Source of the DNA: Mycolicibacterium sp. P1-18
GTDB taxonomy: Bacteria > Actinomycetota > Actinomycetes > Mycobacteriales > Mycobacteriaceae
Length of the DNA stretch: 64,000 bases
Reading direction: 5' to 3'
Assembly: GCF_008329535.1 (NCBI RefSeq)
Contig: NZ_NPKR01000017.1
Coordinates: 62,001 to 126,000, forward strand
Made by a program: the position numbers and the translations under genes. Of the stretch, positions 1 through 8,053 are shown piece after piece (the first letter of the stretch is position 1; each line of letters begins with the position of its first letter). The notes beneath the pieces are model-generated. The model was not told the origin of the DNA. It was given only the letters and a program-made list of their open reading frames with translations, and did no database searches.

Positions 1-1011
1 CTGGTTGCCGCCCGCCGCCTTGGCCTCGAGCACCGCCTGGTCGGCCCGGCGCAACAAGTCCGACGTGGAGTCCCGGCCCGGGGTGCCGACGGCGACGCCG
101 ATGCTCACCGTTCTGGTCAGCATCTCGCCGTCCACCGGGACGCGTTCGCCGACGATGGTCAGCAACCGGTTGGCCAGCTTCTCGGCTTCTGCCGCCGCCA
201 TCGGGGCAGACGGGATGACGACGAATTCGTCGCCGCCGAGGCGGGCGATCACGCCGGCGTCGTCGATGCCGCGCTGCAGCCGCTCGGCGATGACCCGGAT
301 GAACCAGTCGCCGACGTTGTGGCCCAGGTAGTCGTTGATGGTCTTGAGCCGGTCGAGGTCCAGGTACAGCGCGGTGACGGGCCCGGGTCGTCCGTCGGCC
401 AGCCGCGCCTCGAGATGGTCGATCAGGGCCCGCCGGTTGTGCAGGCCCGTGAGGTCGTCGTGGTCGGCCAGATAGCGAAGGCGCTCCTCGGCCTGCACCC
501 GGGCCTGTACCTGGGCGAACAGGGACGCGATCGCCTCCAGCGCGTTGAGCTCCGCGGGCTTCCATTCGCGATCGCCGACCTTCACGAACCCGAGCACCCC
601 GGTCGTGACGTCACCGGAGGTGAGGGGTGCCGCGGCCATCGAGGTTTGGGGAATGTTGCGACTGTCCTCGATCCGCTTCTGGTAGTCCTCGTTCTCCGGG
701 CGGAACACCATGGGCGTCTTGACGTACTCCGCCAAGGCGAACACCGGATCGGCGTCTTTGTAGTACACGACGCGCAACGGATCGGGATCCGGAACGTCGG
801 GACGAAGCGGCCACTCGGCGATCAGGACCGACGCACGAATCGAGTGGTCGTTGTAGCGCAGGAAACTGAAGTCGACGTCGAAGTATTCGAGCAGGACGGA
901 GAGCACTTCCTGAGACACCAACGGCGAGGTCGCCGCGTTGGCCGCCATGAGCCGGACGGCGACCGTGGTCACCAGCCGTTCCAGGCTCAGGGGCGTACTT
1001 TCGGCGGACAC
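1..1011 (-). CDS. GAF-GGDEF diguanylate cyclase (C-terminus beyond window)
   Basis: Cyclic-di-GMP signalling protein, likely cytosolic. The reading frame starts at GTG 1011, four bases after the moeY stop, and runs off the left edge (337 codons visible). Residues about 30-170 look like a GAF-type sensor domain. Residues about 180-337 are a GGDEF domain: DxLTGLxNRR at about 186-194, the catalytic motif GGDEF at 259-263, and the closing RRADQAV..AKAAGGNQ segment at the edge. The usual inhibitory RxxD five residues before GGDEF is absent (residues 250-253 read DDAG). Mycobacterial relatives (Rv1354c and the M. smegmatis bifunctional enzyme, from memory) continue into an EAL phosphodiesterase domain, which would lie outside the window. 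It is the last visible gene of a minus-strand operon with moeY. Confidence 0.9.
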   Translation of the reverse strand, partial: MSAESTPLSLERLVTTVAVRLMAANAATSPLVSQEVLSVLLEYFDVDFSFLRYNDHSIRASVLIAEWPLRPDVPDPDPLRVVYYKDADPVFALAEYVKTPMVFRPENEDYQKRIEDSRNIPQTSMAAAPLTSGDVTTGVLGFVKVGDREWKPAELNALEAIASLFAQVQARVQAEERLRYLADHDDLTGLHNRRALIDHLEARLADGRPGPVTALYLDLDRLKTINDYLGHNVGDWFIRVIAERLQRGIDDAGVIARLGGDEFVVIPSAPMAAAEAEKLANRLLTIVGERVPVDGEMLTRTVSIGVAVGTPGRDSTSDLLRRADQAVLEAKAAGGNQ

Positions 1012-1015
1012 TGGA

Positions 1016-3163
1016 TTAGGGTAGCGGTGCTCCGTCGATATCGATGGAGCGCCGGCGACTCCGGACGGTCGCGGATCCCGCGATCGACAGTCGCAGAACC
1101 AGAACCAGCGATTCCTCGGCTCCGTCCCCGTCGTCCACCACGGCGCGGAAGCGGGCCTGCAACGCCGCCAGGTCCTGCGCGTGCCTCGGCGAGACCTCTT
1201 GCAGCTCTTCGTGATTGGTGGCATAGAGGAACGGCGGCGAGATCGGCTGGACCGCCAAGCCGAGTTCCTGGGCCGTGATCCACGTCGCTTCCACCGCCGA
1301 ACCGCCTCGGGCGTAGTCGACGAGCTCGTGCCCGCGCACGAATATGACAGCCACTGCCGAACTCGCCCGCAGGCCTGCGGCGGTGTCGTCGCCGAGGACG
1401 GCACCGGCGTCCCACTCGGAGAGTTCGGCCATCACGTCGGGCCGCCGGACGATCTCCAACGCCACGTCACCACGGGGACCCAACTCGAGGCTGGACACGT
1501 CGATGCCCGTGTCGGGGTCGTCGTCCCCCGGCCACCTCAGCTCGGAGACCATCTCCATGTGAAGTCTCGAGGTCAGGTACCGAATCCGGTCTGCGGCGGC
1601 GAACACCTGGGCGATCTCGTCGATGTCGGCCCGCGACTGGACCACCCGCAGTCGGGCGCCCTCGACGCGGGCGCTGTCGACCAACCGGTCGACGACGTCT
1701 GCGGGCAACGGCGCTCCGGTCCCGCGCACGCGGTTGGTTTCGCGGCGCCACATCGCCTCGTACGTCGCCGTGGGGGCGGGGGAGTCGCCCTGGGTCAAGC
1801 GGATTCGCGCGGCAAGAGGGGTCTCGGAGGCGGCCGTCGTGTAATCAACGTCACTCGCCACGCCGTGCGCCGCCGCGGCGACGCGAGCGTTGTAGGCCGC
1901 GGCGCCAACGGCTACCGCGCTGCCGCGCATCCCCACGTCGATGGTGGAGGTGCGCTCGGGATCGAGGCGGATGGTGACGCCGTCGTCGGTCGTGTGCATG
2001 GTCCACGGCTGGACGTTGCCACCCGACGGTGCGCGTGAGGCGGCGGAGAGCACCGAGCTGACCACGTCCCCACCGGGTTCGGAACCCGTTGCGCTTCGTT
2101 CCGTTTCGCGAGCCGGGATGCTCGGAGGCACGGGCTTGACCAGCTCGTCGAGGGCGGCGGACGCATCCAGGCGGACCCGTCCCGACGAAAGTGGTTCGCC
2201 GAGGCCGATTCTGCGCACGGCCTCGGCGATGGGTCCCGCGCCCAACGTCACGTCACCTGCGACCTGGGGCCAGGTGGCGACGGCGTGGCCCACCTCCAGC
2301 AGCGACGCGGCGGCACGGGCCGACAAACCGCTGACCTCGATGAGCCGCAGGACGTACGGAACCTTGTCGTGAGAGCTCAATCCGGACAGCGTCTCCGGGG
2401 CGACGTCGCCGAGCAGACCGTGGAAGATCGGGCGGTCGGGTTCGAGGTCGAACCGTTCCACGTCGACCAGGCCCCGATCGCTGGTCGCCATCAGGACGGG
2501 CAACCGGCGGGCCCGTGCGGCCTGGCGGATGCCCACCTTCAGGTCGAGTGAGTCGCATTCCTCGACGACCACGTCCAGGCCGTCGAGGAACTCGTCGAGG
2601 TTGTCGGCCGTGACCCCGTCCCGAGCGGTGCGCACGACGAGATACGGATCCAGCTCCGCAATCCTGCGCGCCGCGACGACGGTCTTGTTCACCCCGAGGT
2701 CGAACAGGGTGGCCGGCACGCGGTTCAGATTCGACAGCTCGAGTTCGTCGAAGTCGGCGAGTCGCATCTCGCCGCACAACCCCTGCATGGCCAGGGTGTG
2801 TGCGATCACGTGTCCAGCACTGAGTCCGACGACGCCGACCACCAAGTGGCCCAGTCGATCTTGTTCCTCGGAGGTGATCAGGTTCCTGTTGCGATCCAGC
2901 CGCAGCCGCCGAAACGACCGTGGGCCGAGAGTCTTCACGATCGCGCGGCGCCACGGGTAGTAGACGAAGCGCGGTGACTCGTCGAGGACCTCGCCATCCA
3001 GCGGTGGCCGAAGCAGGTGCAGCGACGCACTCTGGTTCTCCCACGAGTCGACGAACTCGATGGCCGGATCGGCGCGCAGCCTGGCCAGCAGGCGCGCGTC
3101 GGCGTCCTTCGAGGCATCCAGAACGTGGGCAACGCCCGTGGAGGTGGCGTCGACGTCCGTCAC
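1016..3163 (-). CDS. moeY: MoeY-like E1/ThiF-nitroreductase fusion (Rv1355c family)
   Basis: 715 residues, the length I recall for M. tuberculosis Rv1355c. Residues about 95-260 form a ThiF/E1-type adenylating domain: nucleotide loop GLSAG at 113-117 (a relaxed GxGGxG), acidic strand ADFDE at 136-140 and SNLNR at 144-148. I see no CxxC zinc pairs and no clear catalytic Cys. Residues about 365-650 form an FMN nitroreductase domain (SRAPSGGNVQPW at 376-387). The GTG start at 3163 overlaps the upstream gene's stop as GTGA. An open frame continues upstream to 3775, but that part is the shadow of the neighbour. The name moeY implies molybdopterin synthesis, which is not shown; the E1-nitroreductase fusion also resembles enzymes of peptide or small-molecule modification. 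Substrate unknown. Confidence 0.85.
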   Translation of the reverse strand: MTDVDATSTGVAHVLDASKDADARLLARLRADPAIEFVDSWENQSASLHLLRPPLDGEVLDESPRFVYYPWRRAIVKTLGPRSFRRLRLDRNRNLITSEEQDRLGHLVVGVVGLSAGHVIAHTLAMQGLCGEMRLADFDELELSNLNRVPATLFDLGVNKTVVAARRIAELDPYLVVRTARDGVTADNLDEFLDGLDVVVEECDSLDLKVGIRQAARARRLPVLMATSDRGLVDVERFDLEPDRPIFHGLLGDVAPETLSGLSSHDKVPYVLRLIEVSGLSARAAASLLEVGHAVATWPQVAGDVTLGAGPIAEAVRRIGLGEPLSSGRVRLDASAALDELVKPVPPSIPARETERSATGSEPGGDVVSSVLSAASRAPSGGNVQPWTMHTTDDGVTIRLDPERTSTIDVGMRGSAVAVGAAAYNARVAAAAHGVASDVDYTTAASETPLAARIRLTQGDSPAPTATYEAMWRRETNRVRGTGAPLPADVVDRLVDSARVEGARLRVVQSRADIDEIAQVFAAADRIRYLTSRLHMEMVSELRWPGDDDPDTGIDVSSLELGPRGDVALEIVRRPDVMAELSEWDAGAVLGDDTAAGLRASSAVAVIFVRGHELVDYARGGSAVEATWITAQELGLAVQPISPPFLYATNHEELQEVSPRHAQDLAALQARFRAVVDDGDGAEESLVLVLRLSIAGSATVRSRRRSIDIDGAPLP

Positions 3164-3984
3164 TGGCCGGCCGCGCGGGCCGCGACGTGGGCTCCGGCTT
3201 GCGCCGAGACGGTACTCATCTCGCGTAGGATCTTCGGAATCTGATCGGAGGCAGCATGATTGGCGAAGGTTCTCCGGTCGTACCACATCATCTTCGTACG
3301 GTACCTCTCGTCGGGGTACGGTGTCGCGGGGATGGGGGCCACCACGGCTCCCGACGTACGCCACCTCTCCAGGATGTGCGGGGCGGACGTCGCCATGCAG
3401 AACTGGATCTCCAACAGTGTCATGGCGTGGAACGGCGTGCGGGCCAATGCCGTGGAGATGCGGCGCGCCTTGTCGCGGTCGTCGGTCGTCCACGCGGTCT
3501 TCATCTCGAGAACGCCGAAGGGGACGCGGTCGTCGATCATCTTCCGAACGGCCGCCAGACCGGGCTGACCGGCCCATTCGACGGTGGCGTGGGAGTCGTC
3601 GGCCGACAGCAGCGGCCCCTTGGCGCGCAGTCCGCCGATGACCCGACCCGTCGAGTCGAGCGTCGCCCAGAACATCGCGGTGTCGGCGCCCTCCCGAACG
3701 GCGCCGACGTCGATCGCCCGCTCGACGCCGTGCCGTCGGTAGCTCTCGACGGCGCCGCGAAGGAACTCGTTCCACAATTCACGATCGGTGTCCGGTCGCG
3801 ACAGCACGATCGTGGCTTCGGCGTCGGAGTCCCACCAACTGATGTTGTCGGTGAGTCCGCAGTCGGCCGTGACTCCGAATTCGAGCGGTTGGGGGTGCAT
3901 TTCGACCTCATTCGTAGAGCGATCGGCGTCCACGAATTCGGCGCCGGTCGCGGTTCTCATTGGGGGTTCGACGGGAAACTCCAA
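3160..3984 (-). CDS. Hypothetical GNAT-like protein (Rv1356c-like position)
   Basis: 274 residues, soluble, with no signal peptide or membrane segment. The pattern 'ATLDSTGRVIGGLRAKG' (about 106-122) resembles the central strands of GNAT or N-acyl-amino-acid-synthase folds, where a substrate-facing strand precedes an acyl-CoA loop; this is weak evidence. It is the first gene of the operon that continues with moeY (GTGA overlap) and the GGDEF gene. That order is the one I recall for Rv1356c-Rv1355c-Rv1354c. Start ATG 3984 is the longest option; ATG 3960 and ATG 3900 are alternatives. Function not known; an acyl donor role for the E1/nitroreductase partner is only a guess. Confidence 0.7.
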   Translation of the reverse strand: MEFPVEPPMRTATGAEFVDADRSTNEVEMHPQPLEFGVTADCGLTDNISWWDSDAEATIVLSRPDTDRELWNEFLRGAVESYRRHGVERAIDVGAVREGADTAMFWATLDSTGRVIGGLRAKGPLLSADDSHATVEWAGQPGLAAVRKMIDDRVPFGVLEMKTAWTTDDRDKARRISTALARTPFHAMTLLEIQFCMATSAPHILERWRTSGAVVAPIPATPYPDERYRTKMMWYDRRTFANHAASDQIPKILREMSTVSAQAGAHVAARAAGQ

Positions 3985-4275
3985 ATAAGTATCGGTCTCG
4001 TGACGACTCCATCCCAGCTAGGTTTCGAAAGTTTTCTGTCAACCGTTACGGCGGTGCCTAGCTGGCAAAACGCCTGGCTAAGGACGCTCGTATTACGGCA
4101 AAACGCAATATTGACGTCTTTGCAGGCCATCGGTATGCAATCGCCATATGCCGGAATTGCTGACAGGTTCTCGGCAACTATTTGCGTAGCTTTGCCAATG
4201 TGTTGTGATCAGTTGGAACGTGTCAGTCAAAGGGGCCCGGGTTTCCCGGAACGGCCCCGGTGAGAGGAGAGAAAC
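3985..4275. promoter_or_regulatory. Divergent intergenic region with inverted and direct repeats
   Basis: 291 bp without a gene between the moeY operon (minus) and the MaoC hydratase (plus), visibly richer in A/T than its surroundings. It holds a 9-bp inverted repeat, CCAGCTAGG at 4014-4022 and CCTAGCTGG at 4057-4065, and a perfect 10-bp direct repeat GGCAAAACGC at 4064-4073 and 4097-4106 (33 bp apart, about three helical turns). These could be regulator sites for either promoter. The downstream end has a good ribosome site, GAGAGGAGAG, just before GTG 4276. Confidence 0.5.
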
Positions 4276-4728
4276 GTGAAGGTATTTCAAGATCTGGCCG
4301 AGTTCGCGGCGGCCCGCGGCAGTCAATTCGGGCCCACCGAGTGGCTGCACGTCGACCAAGATCGGGTGAATCTGTTCGCCGACGCCACCGGCGACCACCA
4401 GTGGATCCACGTGGACCCGGAACGGGCGAAGGGCGGGCCGTTCGGCGCCACGATCGCTCACGGCCTGCTCACGCTCTCGCTACTGCCGCACTTCTCCCAG
4501 CAGCTCTACCGGGTCGACAACGTCAAGCTCGCGGTGAACTACGGGTACAACAAGGTCAGGTTCATCACCCCGGTGAAGGTGGGTGCCAAGATTCGGGCTC
4601 GGGGCGAGATCACCGCCGTCGACCAGCTCGAGGGAGCCGTACAGGCCACCACCACGATCACCGTCGAGATCGAGGATTCGGCGAAGCCGGCCGCCGTGGC
4701 CGAGTCGATCGTGCGCTACATCGGCTGA
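4276..4728 (+). CDS. MaoC-family (R)-specific enoyl-CoA hydratase (Rv0130/HtdZ-like)
   Basis: 150 residues, a single hot-dog domain, close in length to M. tuberculosis HtdZ (about 151). The R-hydratase signature is intact: NLFADATGDHQWIHVDPERA at about 33-52, with catalytic Asp and His in ATGDHQWIH, followed by GPFGATIAHG. Expected reaction: hydration of trans-2-enoyl-CoA to (3R)-hydroxyacyl-CoA in the cytosol. The GTG start at 4276 follows GAGAGGAGAG closely. It faces a convergent acyl-CoA dehydrogenase 7 bp beyond its stop, consistent with a fatty-acid degradation neighbourhood. Family assignment is secure; exact orthology is not. Confidence 0.93.
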   Translation: MKVFQDLAEFAAARGSQFGPTEWLHVDQDRVNLFADATGDHQWIHVDPERAKGGPFGATIAHGLLTLSLLPHFSQQLYRVDNVKLAVNYGYNKVRFITPVKVGAKIRARGEITAVDQLEGAVQATTTITVEIEDSAKPAAVAESIVRYIG

Positions 4729-4735
4729 CGCTCGG

Positions 4736-5917
4736 CTAGCCGGTTCGGCGTGCGGCCTTGACCAATCCGCCGCCGATGATGAGGCGCTGGATCTCGCTGG
4801 TGCCCTCGTACAGTCGCAACAGGCGGACGTCCCGATAGATCCGCTCAACGGGAACGTCGCGCATGTAGCCGGCGCCGCCATGCACCTGGACCGCGAGATC
4901 TGCCACCTTCCCGACCATCTCGGTGCAGAACAGCTTGGCCGCCGAGGGGGCGATCCTCCGGTCGTCGTCGGCGAGCCACATTCGGGCGGCGTCGCGGACG
5001 AGGGCACGCCCCGCCATGGTGCCGGTCTGCATGTCTGCCAGCATCGCCTGAACCAGTTGGAACGTGCCGATCGGCGTCCCGCCCTGAGTCGCGTTGGCGG
5101 CGTAGGACACTGACTCGTCGAGTGCACGTTGGGCGGTGCCGACCGACAGTGCCGCGATGTGGATGCGGCCCCGCGCAAGGGACGTCATGGCGGCTCGGTA
5201 GCCGACGTCGACCGCGCCACCGACGAGGGCGTCGTCGCCGACCCGGACCTCGTCCAGAAGGACGTCGGAGGTCCAGGCGCCTTCCTGGCCCATCTTCGCG
5301 TCCTTTCCGCCGACCTCGACGCCTGCCGCGTCGGCGGGGACGAGGAACACGGCGATGCCGGGGCCGTTCTCGTCGGCGGGGCGAGTGCGCGCGAACACGA
5401 TGAAGAGGTTGGCGCTCGGCGCATTGGTGATGTATTGCTTGCGGCCGCTGATCACCCATTCGTCGCCGTCGCGAACGGCCTTGGTGCGCAGGCCCGCCGG
5501 ATTCGATCCCGCGCCCGGCTCCGTCAGGGCGAAGGACGCGACGACCTCGCCGGACGCGATGTCGCCCAGCCAGCGGGCCTTCTGCTCGTCGGTGCCGAAG
5601 CCGACCAGGACCTGCCCGGCGATGCCGTTGTTGGTGCCGAACATCGAACGTAGGGACAGAGTGGTGTAGCCCAACTCCATCGCCATCTCGACGTCCTGGA
5701 CGATGTTCAGGCCCAGACCGCCCCATTCCTGGGGGATCGCATACCCGAAGAGTCCCATGGCCTTCGCCTGGTCACGGATGTCGTCGGGAATCCGGTCGGC
5801 GGTCATGATCTCGACCTCGCGCGGCATCACCACCGTGCGAACGAAGTCGCGTGTCGCGTCGAGGACGTCCTGAAAGTCCCGATCGTCGACCTCGGTGTGG
5901 ATCGCCGGATCTGCCAT
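4736..5917 (-). CDS. Acyl-CoA dehydrogenase
   Basis: 393 residues, the usual length for the family. FAD-dependent alpha,beta-desaturation of acyl-CoA is expected. Visible landmarks: FALTEPGAGSNPAG near 128-141 (FAD/substrate loop), the QxxHGGAGYMRD segment near 343-354 and LYEGTSEIQR near the C-terminus, with E371 as the likely catalytic base. Start ATG 5917 has AGGAGAA upstream. It is divergent from the SDR/thiolase operon starting at 6015; the 97-bp gap holds a small palindrome, so the two sides may share control. Substrate range cannot be read from sequence. Confidence 0.93.
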   Translation of the reverse strand: MADPAIHTEVDDRDFQDVLDATRDFVRTVVMPREVEIMTADRIPDDIRDQAKAMGLFGYAIPQEWGGLGLNIVQDVEMAMELGYTTLSLRSMFGTNNGIAGQVLVGFGTDEQKARWLGDIASGEVVASFALTEPGAGSNPAGLRTKAVRDGDEWVISGRKQYITNAPSANLFIVFARTRPADENGPGIAVFLVPADAAGVEVGGKDAKMGQEGAWTSDVLLDEVRVGDDALVGGAVDVGYRAAMTSLARGRIHIAALSVGTAQRALDESVSYAANATQGGTPIGTFQLVQAMLADMQTGTMAGRALVRDAARMWLADDDRRIAPSAAKLFCTEMVGKVADLAVQVHGGAGYMRDVPVERIYRDVRLLRLYEGTSEIQRLIIGGGLVKAARRTG

Positions 5918-5972
5918 GCGTCGTTCTCCTGCCGGGGGCGGGGTGCGGTGGCCTCCACGAATATCATATTTT

Positions 5973-5985
5973 ATGTTCGAAACAT
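5973..5985. promoter_or_regulatory. Palindrome ATGTT-CGA-AACAT in divergent promoter
   Basis: A perfect 5+3+5 inverted repeat in an A/T-rich stretch (5960-5985) between two divergent acyl-CoA genes. It lies about 30 bp before the SDR start, where an operator or core promoter would be expected. The GntR-family protein at 9227 is a candidate binder. No experimental support. Confidence 0.4.
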
Positions 5986-6014
5986 CAGCGGGTCACGAGA
6001 GGACGGGGCAGCGG

Positions 6015-6755
6015 ATGCCATTGCTTGACGGACGAACCGCCGTGGTCACCGGCGGCGCACAGGGAATCGGCTTCGCCATCGCCGAGCGCTTCGTCGCCGA
6101 GGGCGCGAGGGTGGTGCTCGGCGACCTCGACCTGGCGGCGACCGAAGCCGCCGTGGAACGGCTCGGCGGCCAGGACGTCGCCGCCGCGGTGCGGTGCGAC
6201 GTCACCGACGCCGGCGAGGTGGAGGCCTTGATCGCTGCCGCCGTCGACCGGTTCGGGGGCCTGGACGTCATGGTCAACAACGCGGGCATCACCCGCGACG
6301 CCACCATGCGCAAGATGACCGAGGAGCAATTCGACCAAGTGATCTCCGTCCACCTCAAGGGCACGTGGAACGGCACCCGCAAGGCCGCCGACGTCATGCG
6401 GGAGAACAAGAGTGGCGCCATCGTCAACCTCTCGTCGATCTCCGGCAAGGTGGGCCTGATCGGCCAGACCAACTACTCCGCGGCCAAGGCGGGCATCGTC
6501 GGCCTCACCAAGGCGGCGGCGAAGGAGGTCGCGCACCTCGGCGTCCGGATCAACGCCATCCAACCCGGGTTGATCCGGTCGGCGATGACCGAGGCCATGC
6601 CGCAACGCATTTGGGATGCCAAGCTCGCCGAGATACCGATGGCGCGGGCCGGTGAACCCGCCGAGGTCGCCAACGTCGCGCTGTTCCTCGCCTCGGACCT
6701 GTCGTCGTACATGACGGGCACCGTGCTGGAAGTGACCGGGGGCAGGCACATTTGA
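6015..6755 (+). CDS. Short-chain dehydrogenase/reductase (FabG/hydroxyacyl-CoA type)
   Basis: 246 residues, a classical SDR. Rossmann motif TGGAQGIG at 12-19, NNAG at 88-91, and catalytic S141, Y154 and K158 (TNYSAAKAG). NAD(P)-linked oxidation or reduction of a 3-hydroxyacyl/3-oxoacyl thioester is the likely job given the thiolase directly downstream. ATG 6015 is chosen because residues before it do not fit the family's N-terminus and GAGAGGACGGGG precedes it. Its TGA overlaps the thiolase ATG (TGATG), so the two are translationally coupled. It heads the operon running to about 11770. Confidence 0.92.
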   Translation: MPLLDGRTAVVTGGAQGIGFAIAERFVAEGARVVLGDLDLAATEAAVERLGGQDVAAAVRCDVTDAGEVEALIAAAVDRFGGLDVMVNNAGITRDATMRKMTEEQFDQVISVHLKGTWNGTRKAADVMRENKSGAIVNLSSISGKVGLIGQTNYSAAKAGIVGLTKAAAKEVAHLGVRINAIQPGLIRSAMTEAMPQRIWDAKLAEIPMARAGEPAEVANVALFLASDLSSYMTGTVLEVTGGRHI

Positions 6756-7969
6756 TGTCCTCTTCGCTCGGCCAGGCCGTGATCTGCGAACCCGTCCGCA
6801 CCCCGATCGGACGCTATGGCGGCATGCTGCGCTCGCTCACCGCGGTCGACCTCGGCGTCGCGGCACTGCGCGGGCTGCTGGAGCGGACGGGCGTGGCGCC
6901 CCACGTCGTAGAGGACGTCGTCCTGGGGCACTGCTATCCGAGCATGGAGGCACCGGCGATCGGACGCGTGGTGGCCCTGGACGCCGGTCTTCCCGTGACG
7001 GTGCCCGGCATGCAGGTCGACCGCCGCTGCGGATCGGGTCTGCAGGCGGTCGTCCAAGCCTGCCTGCAAGTCGCGACGGGGCAGAACGACCTCGTCGTGG
7101 CCGGTGGCGCGGAGTCCATGAGCAACGTCGTGTTCCACTCGACCGACATGCGGTGGGGTGGTGCCCGTGGCGGGGTGACGGTGCACGACGCCCTCACCCG
7201 GGGCCGGACCACCGCCGGCGGGCGCGACCATCCGGTGCCCGGCGGCATGATCGAGACCGCCGAGAATTTGCGTAGGCAGTACGGGATCTCCCGCGACGAG
7301 CAGGACGAGTTGGCCGTGACCTCGCACCACCGGGCCGTCGCAGCGCAGAACGACGGCCGCACCGCCGAGCAAATCGTTCCCGTCACCGTCGCCGGGCAGA
7401 CGGTGGACACCGACGAGCATCCCCGGGCCGACGCCTCGGTGGAGTCGCTGAACCGGTTGACACCAATTCTGGCGACACGCGATCCGGAGTCCACCGTGAC
7501 GGCGGGCAATGCCAGCGGGCAGAACGACGCGGCGTCGGCGTGCATCGTCACGACCCCGGCGAAGGCCGACGAGCTCGGGCTGACGCCACTGGTGCGGCTG
7601 GTGTCCTGGGGTGTTGCGGGCGTGCCGCCCGAGCTCATGGGCATCGGCCCGGTGCCATCGACCGCGGTGGCCCTGGCCAAGGCGGACCTCACCCTCGCCG
7701 ACGTCGACCTCGTCGAGCTGAACGAGGCGTTCGCCGCGCAGGCGCTGGCGGTGATGCGGGAGTGGAACTTCACCGCCGCGGACCGGGAGCGCACCAACGT
7801 CGCCGGCTCGGGCATCTCCCTGGGTCACCCGGTTGGGGCGACCGGCGGGCGCATGCTCGCCACCCTGGCACGCGAAATGCACCGTCGCGACGCCCGATAC
7901 GGCCTCGAGACGATGTGCATCGGTGGCGGACAGGGCTTGGCTGCAGTATTCGAAAGGGTTACCGGATGA
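6755..7969 (+). CDS. Acetyl-CoA acetyltransferase / 3-ketoacyl-CoA thiolase
   Basis: 404 residues from ATG 6755 (a TTG one codon earlier would also be in frame). Thiolase catalytic set is complete: nucleophile C92 in DRRCGSGLQ, H358 in SLGHPVGATGG and C388 in MCIGGGQG. It should cleave 3-ketoacyl-CoA to acetyl-CoA and a shortened acyl-CoA. It lies between the SDR (one-base overlap) and a second acyl-CoA dehydrogenase, so the three give a near-complete beta-oxidation set together with the crotonase downstream. Its stop overlaps the first of three micro-ORFs (ATGA at 7966). Confidence 0.94.
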   Translation: MSSSLGQAVICEPVRTPIGRYGGMLRSLTAVDLGVAALRGLLERTGVAPHVVEDVVLGHCYPSMEAPAIGRVVALDAGLPVTVPGMQVDRRCGSGLQAVVQACLQVATGQNDLVVAGGAESMSNVVFHSTDMRWGGARGGVTVHDALTRGRTTAGGRDHPVPGGMIETAENLRRQYGISRDEQDELAVTSHHRAVAAQNDGRTAEQIVPVTVAGQTVDTDEHPRADASVESLNRLTPILATRDPESTVTAGNASGQNDAASACIVTTPAKADELGLTPLVRLVSWGVAGVPPELMGIGPVPSTAVALAKADLTLADVDLVELNEAFAAQALAVMREWNFTAADRERTNVAGSGISLGHPVGATGGRMLATLAREMHRRDARYGLETMCIGGGQGLAAVFERVTG

Positions 7970-8001
7970 CACAGCGAGAAGCGCAGCGGGATCGCGCATG
8001 A
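7966..8001 (+). CDS. Micro-ORF 1 (MTQREAQRDRA)
   Basis: Eleven codons. ATG overlaps the thiolase TGA and its own TGA overlaps the ATG of micro-ORF 2. The peptide is strongly charged. It may only carry ribosomes through the repeat by translational coupling; nothing suggests a stable product. Confidence 0.45.
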   Translation: MTQREAQRDRA

Positions 8002-8033
8002 CACGGCGAGAAGCGCAGCGGGATCGCGCATGA
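7998..8033 (+). CDS. Micro-ORF 2 (MTRREAQRDRA)
   Basis: Eleven codons, differing from micro-ORF 1 by one residue (Q3 to R). Joined to both neighbours by ATGA. The near identity suggests recent tandem duplication. Confidence 0.45.
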   Translation: MTRREAQRDRA

Positions 8034-8053
8034 CACTGCGGGATCGCGCATGA
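8030..8053 (+). CDS. Micro-ORF 3 (MTLRDRA)
   Basis: Seven codons, a shortened copy with 12 bp missing in frame. Its stop overlaps the ATG of the acyl-CoA dehydrogenase at 8050. The deletion keeps the ATGA coupling, which suggests that coupling is what is conserved. Confidence 0.4.
   Translation: MTLRDRA

Larger units (their letters stand above)
7966..8053 (+). repeat. Tandem 32-32-20 bp repeat that is a chain of micro-ORFs
   Basis: Two near-identical 32-bp units (7966-7997 and 7998-8029, differing at one base) are followed by a 20-bp unit (8030-8049) lacking 12 internal bases. Each begins ATGACAC and ends GGGATCGCGC. Because each unit starts with ATGA after the previous one, the array turns the thiolase-to-dehydrogenase junction into four successive ATGA overlaps. 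The layout resembles what is described for mycobacterial interspersed repetitive units (MIRUs): short coding repeats inserted at stop/start overlaps. A related unit occurs at 63468-63506. Confidence 0.8.

Noticed and set aside
3164..3775. Upstream extension of moeY to a 919-residue product
   Set aside because: Overlaps the GNAT-like gene completely; Arg-rich translation. GTG 3163 gives the expected 715 residues.
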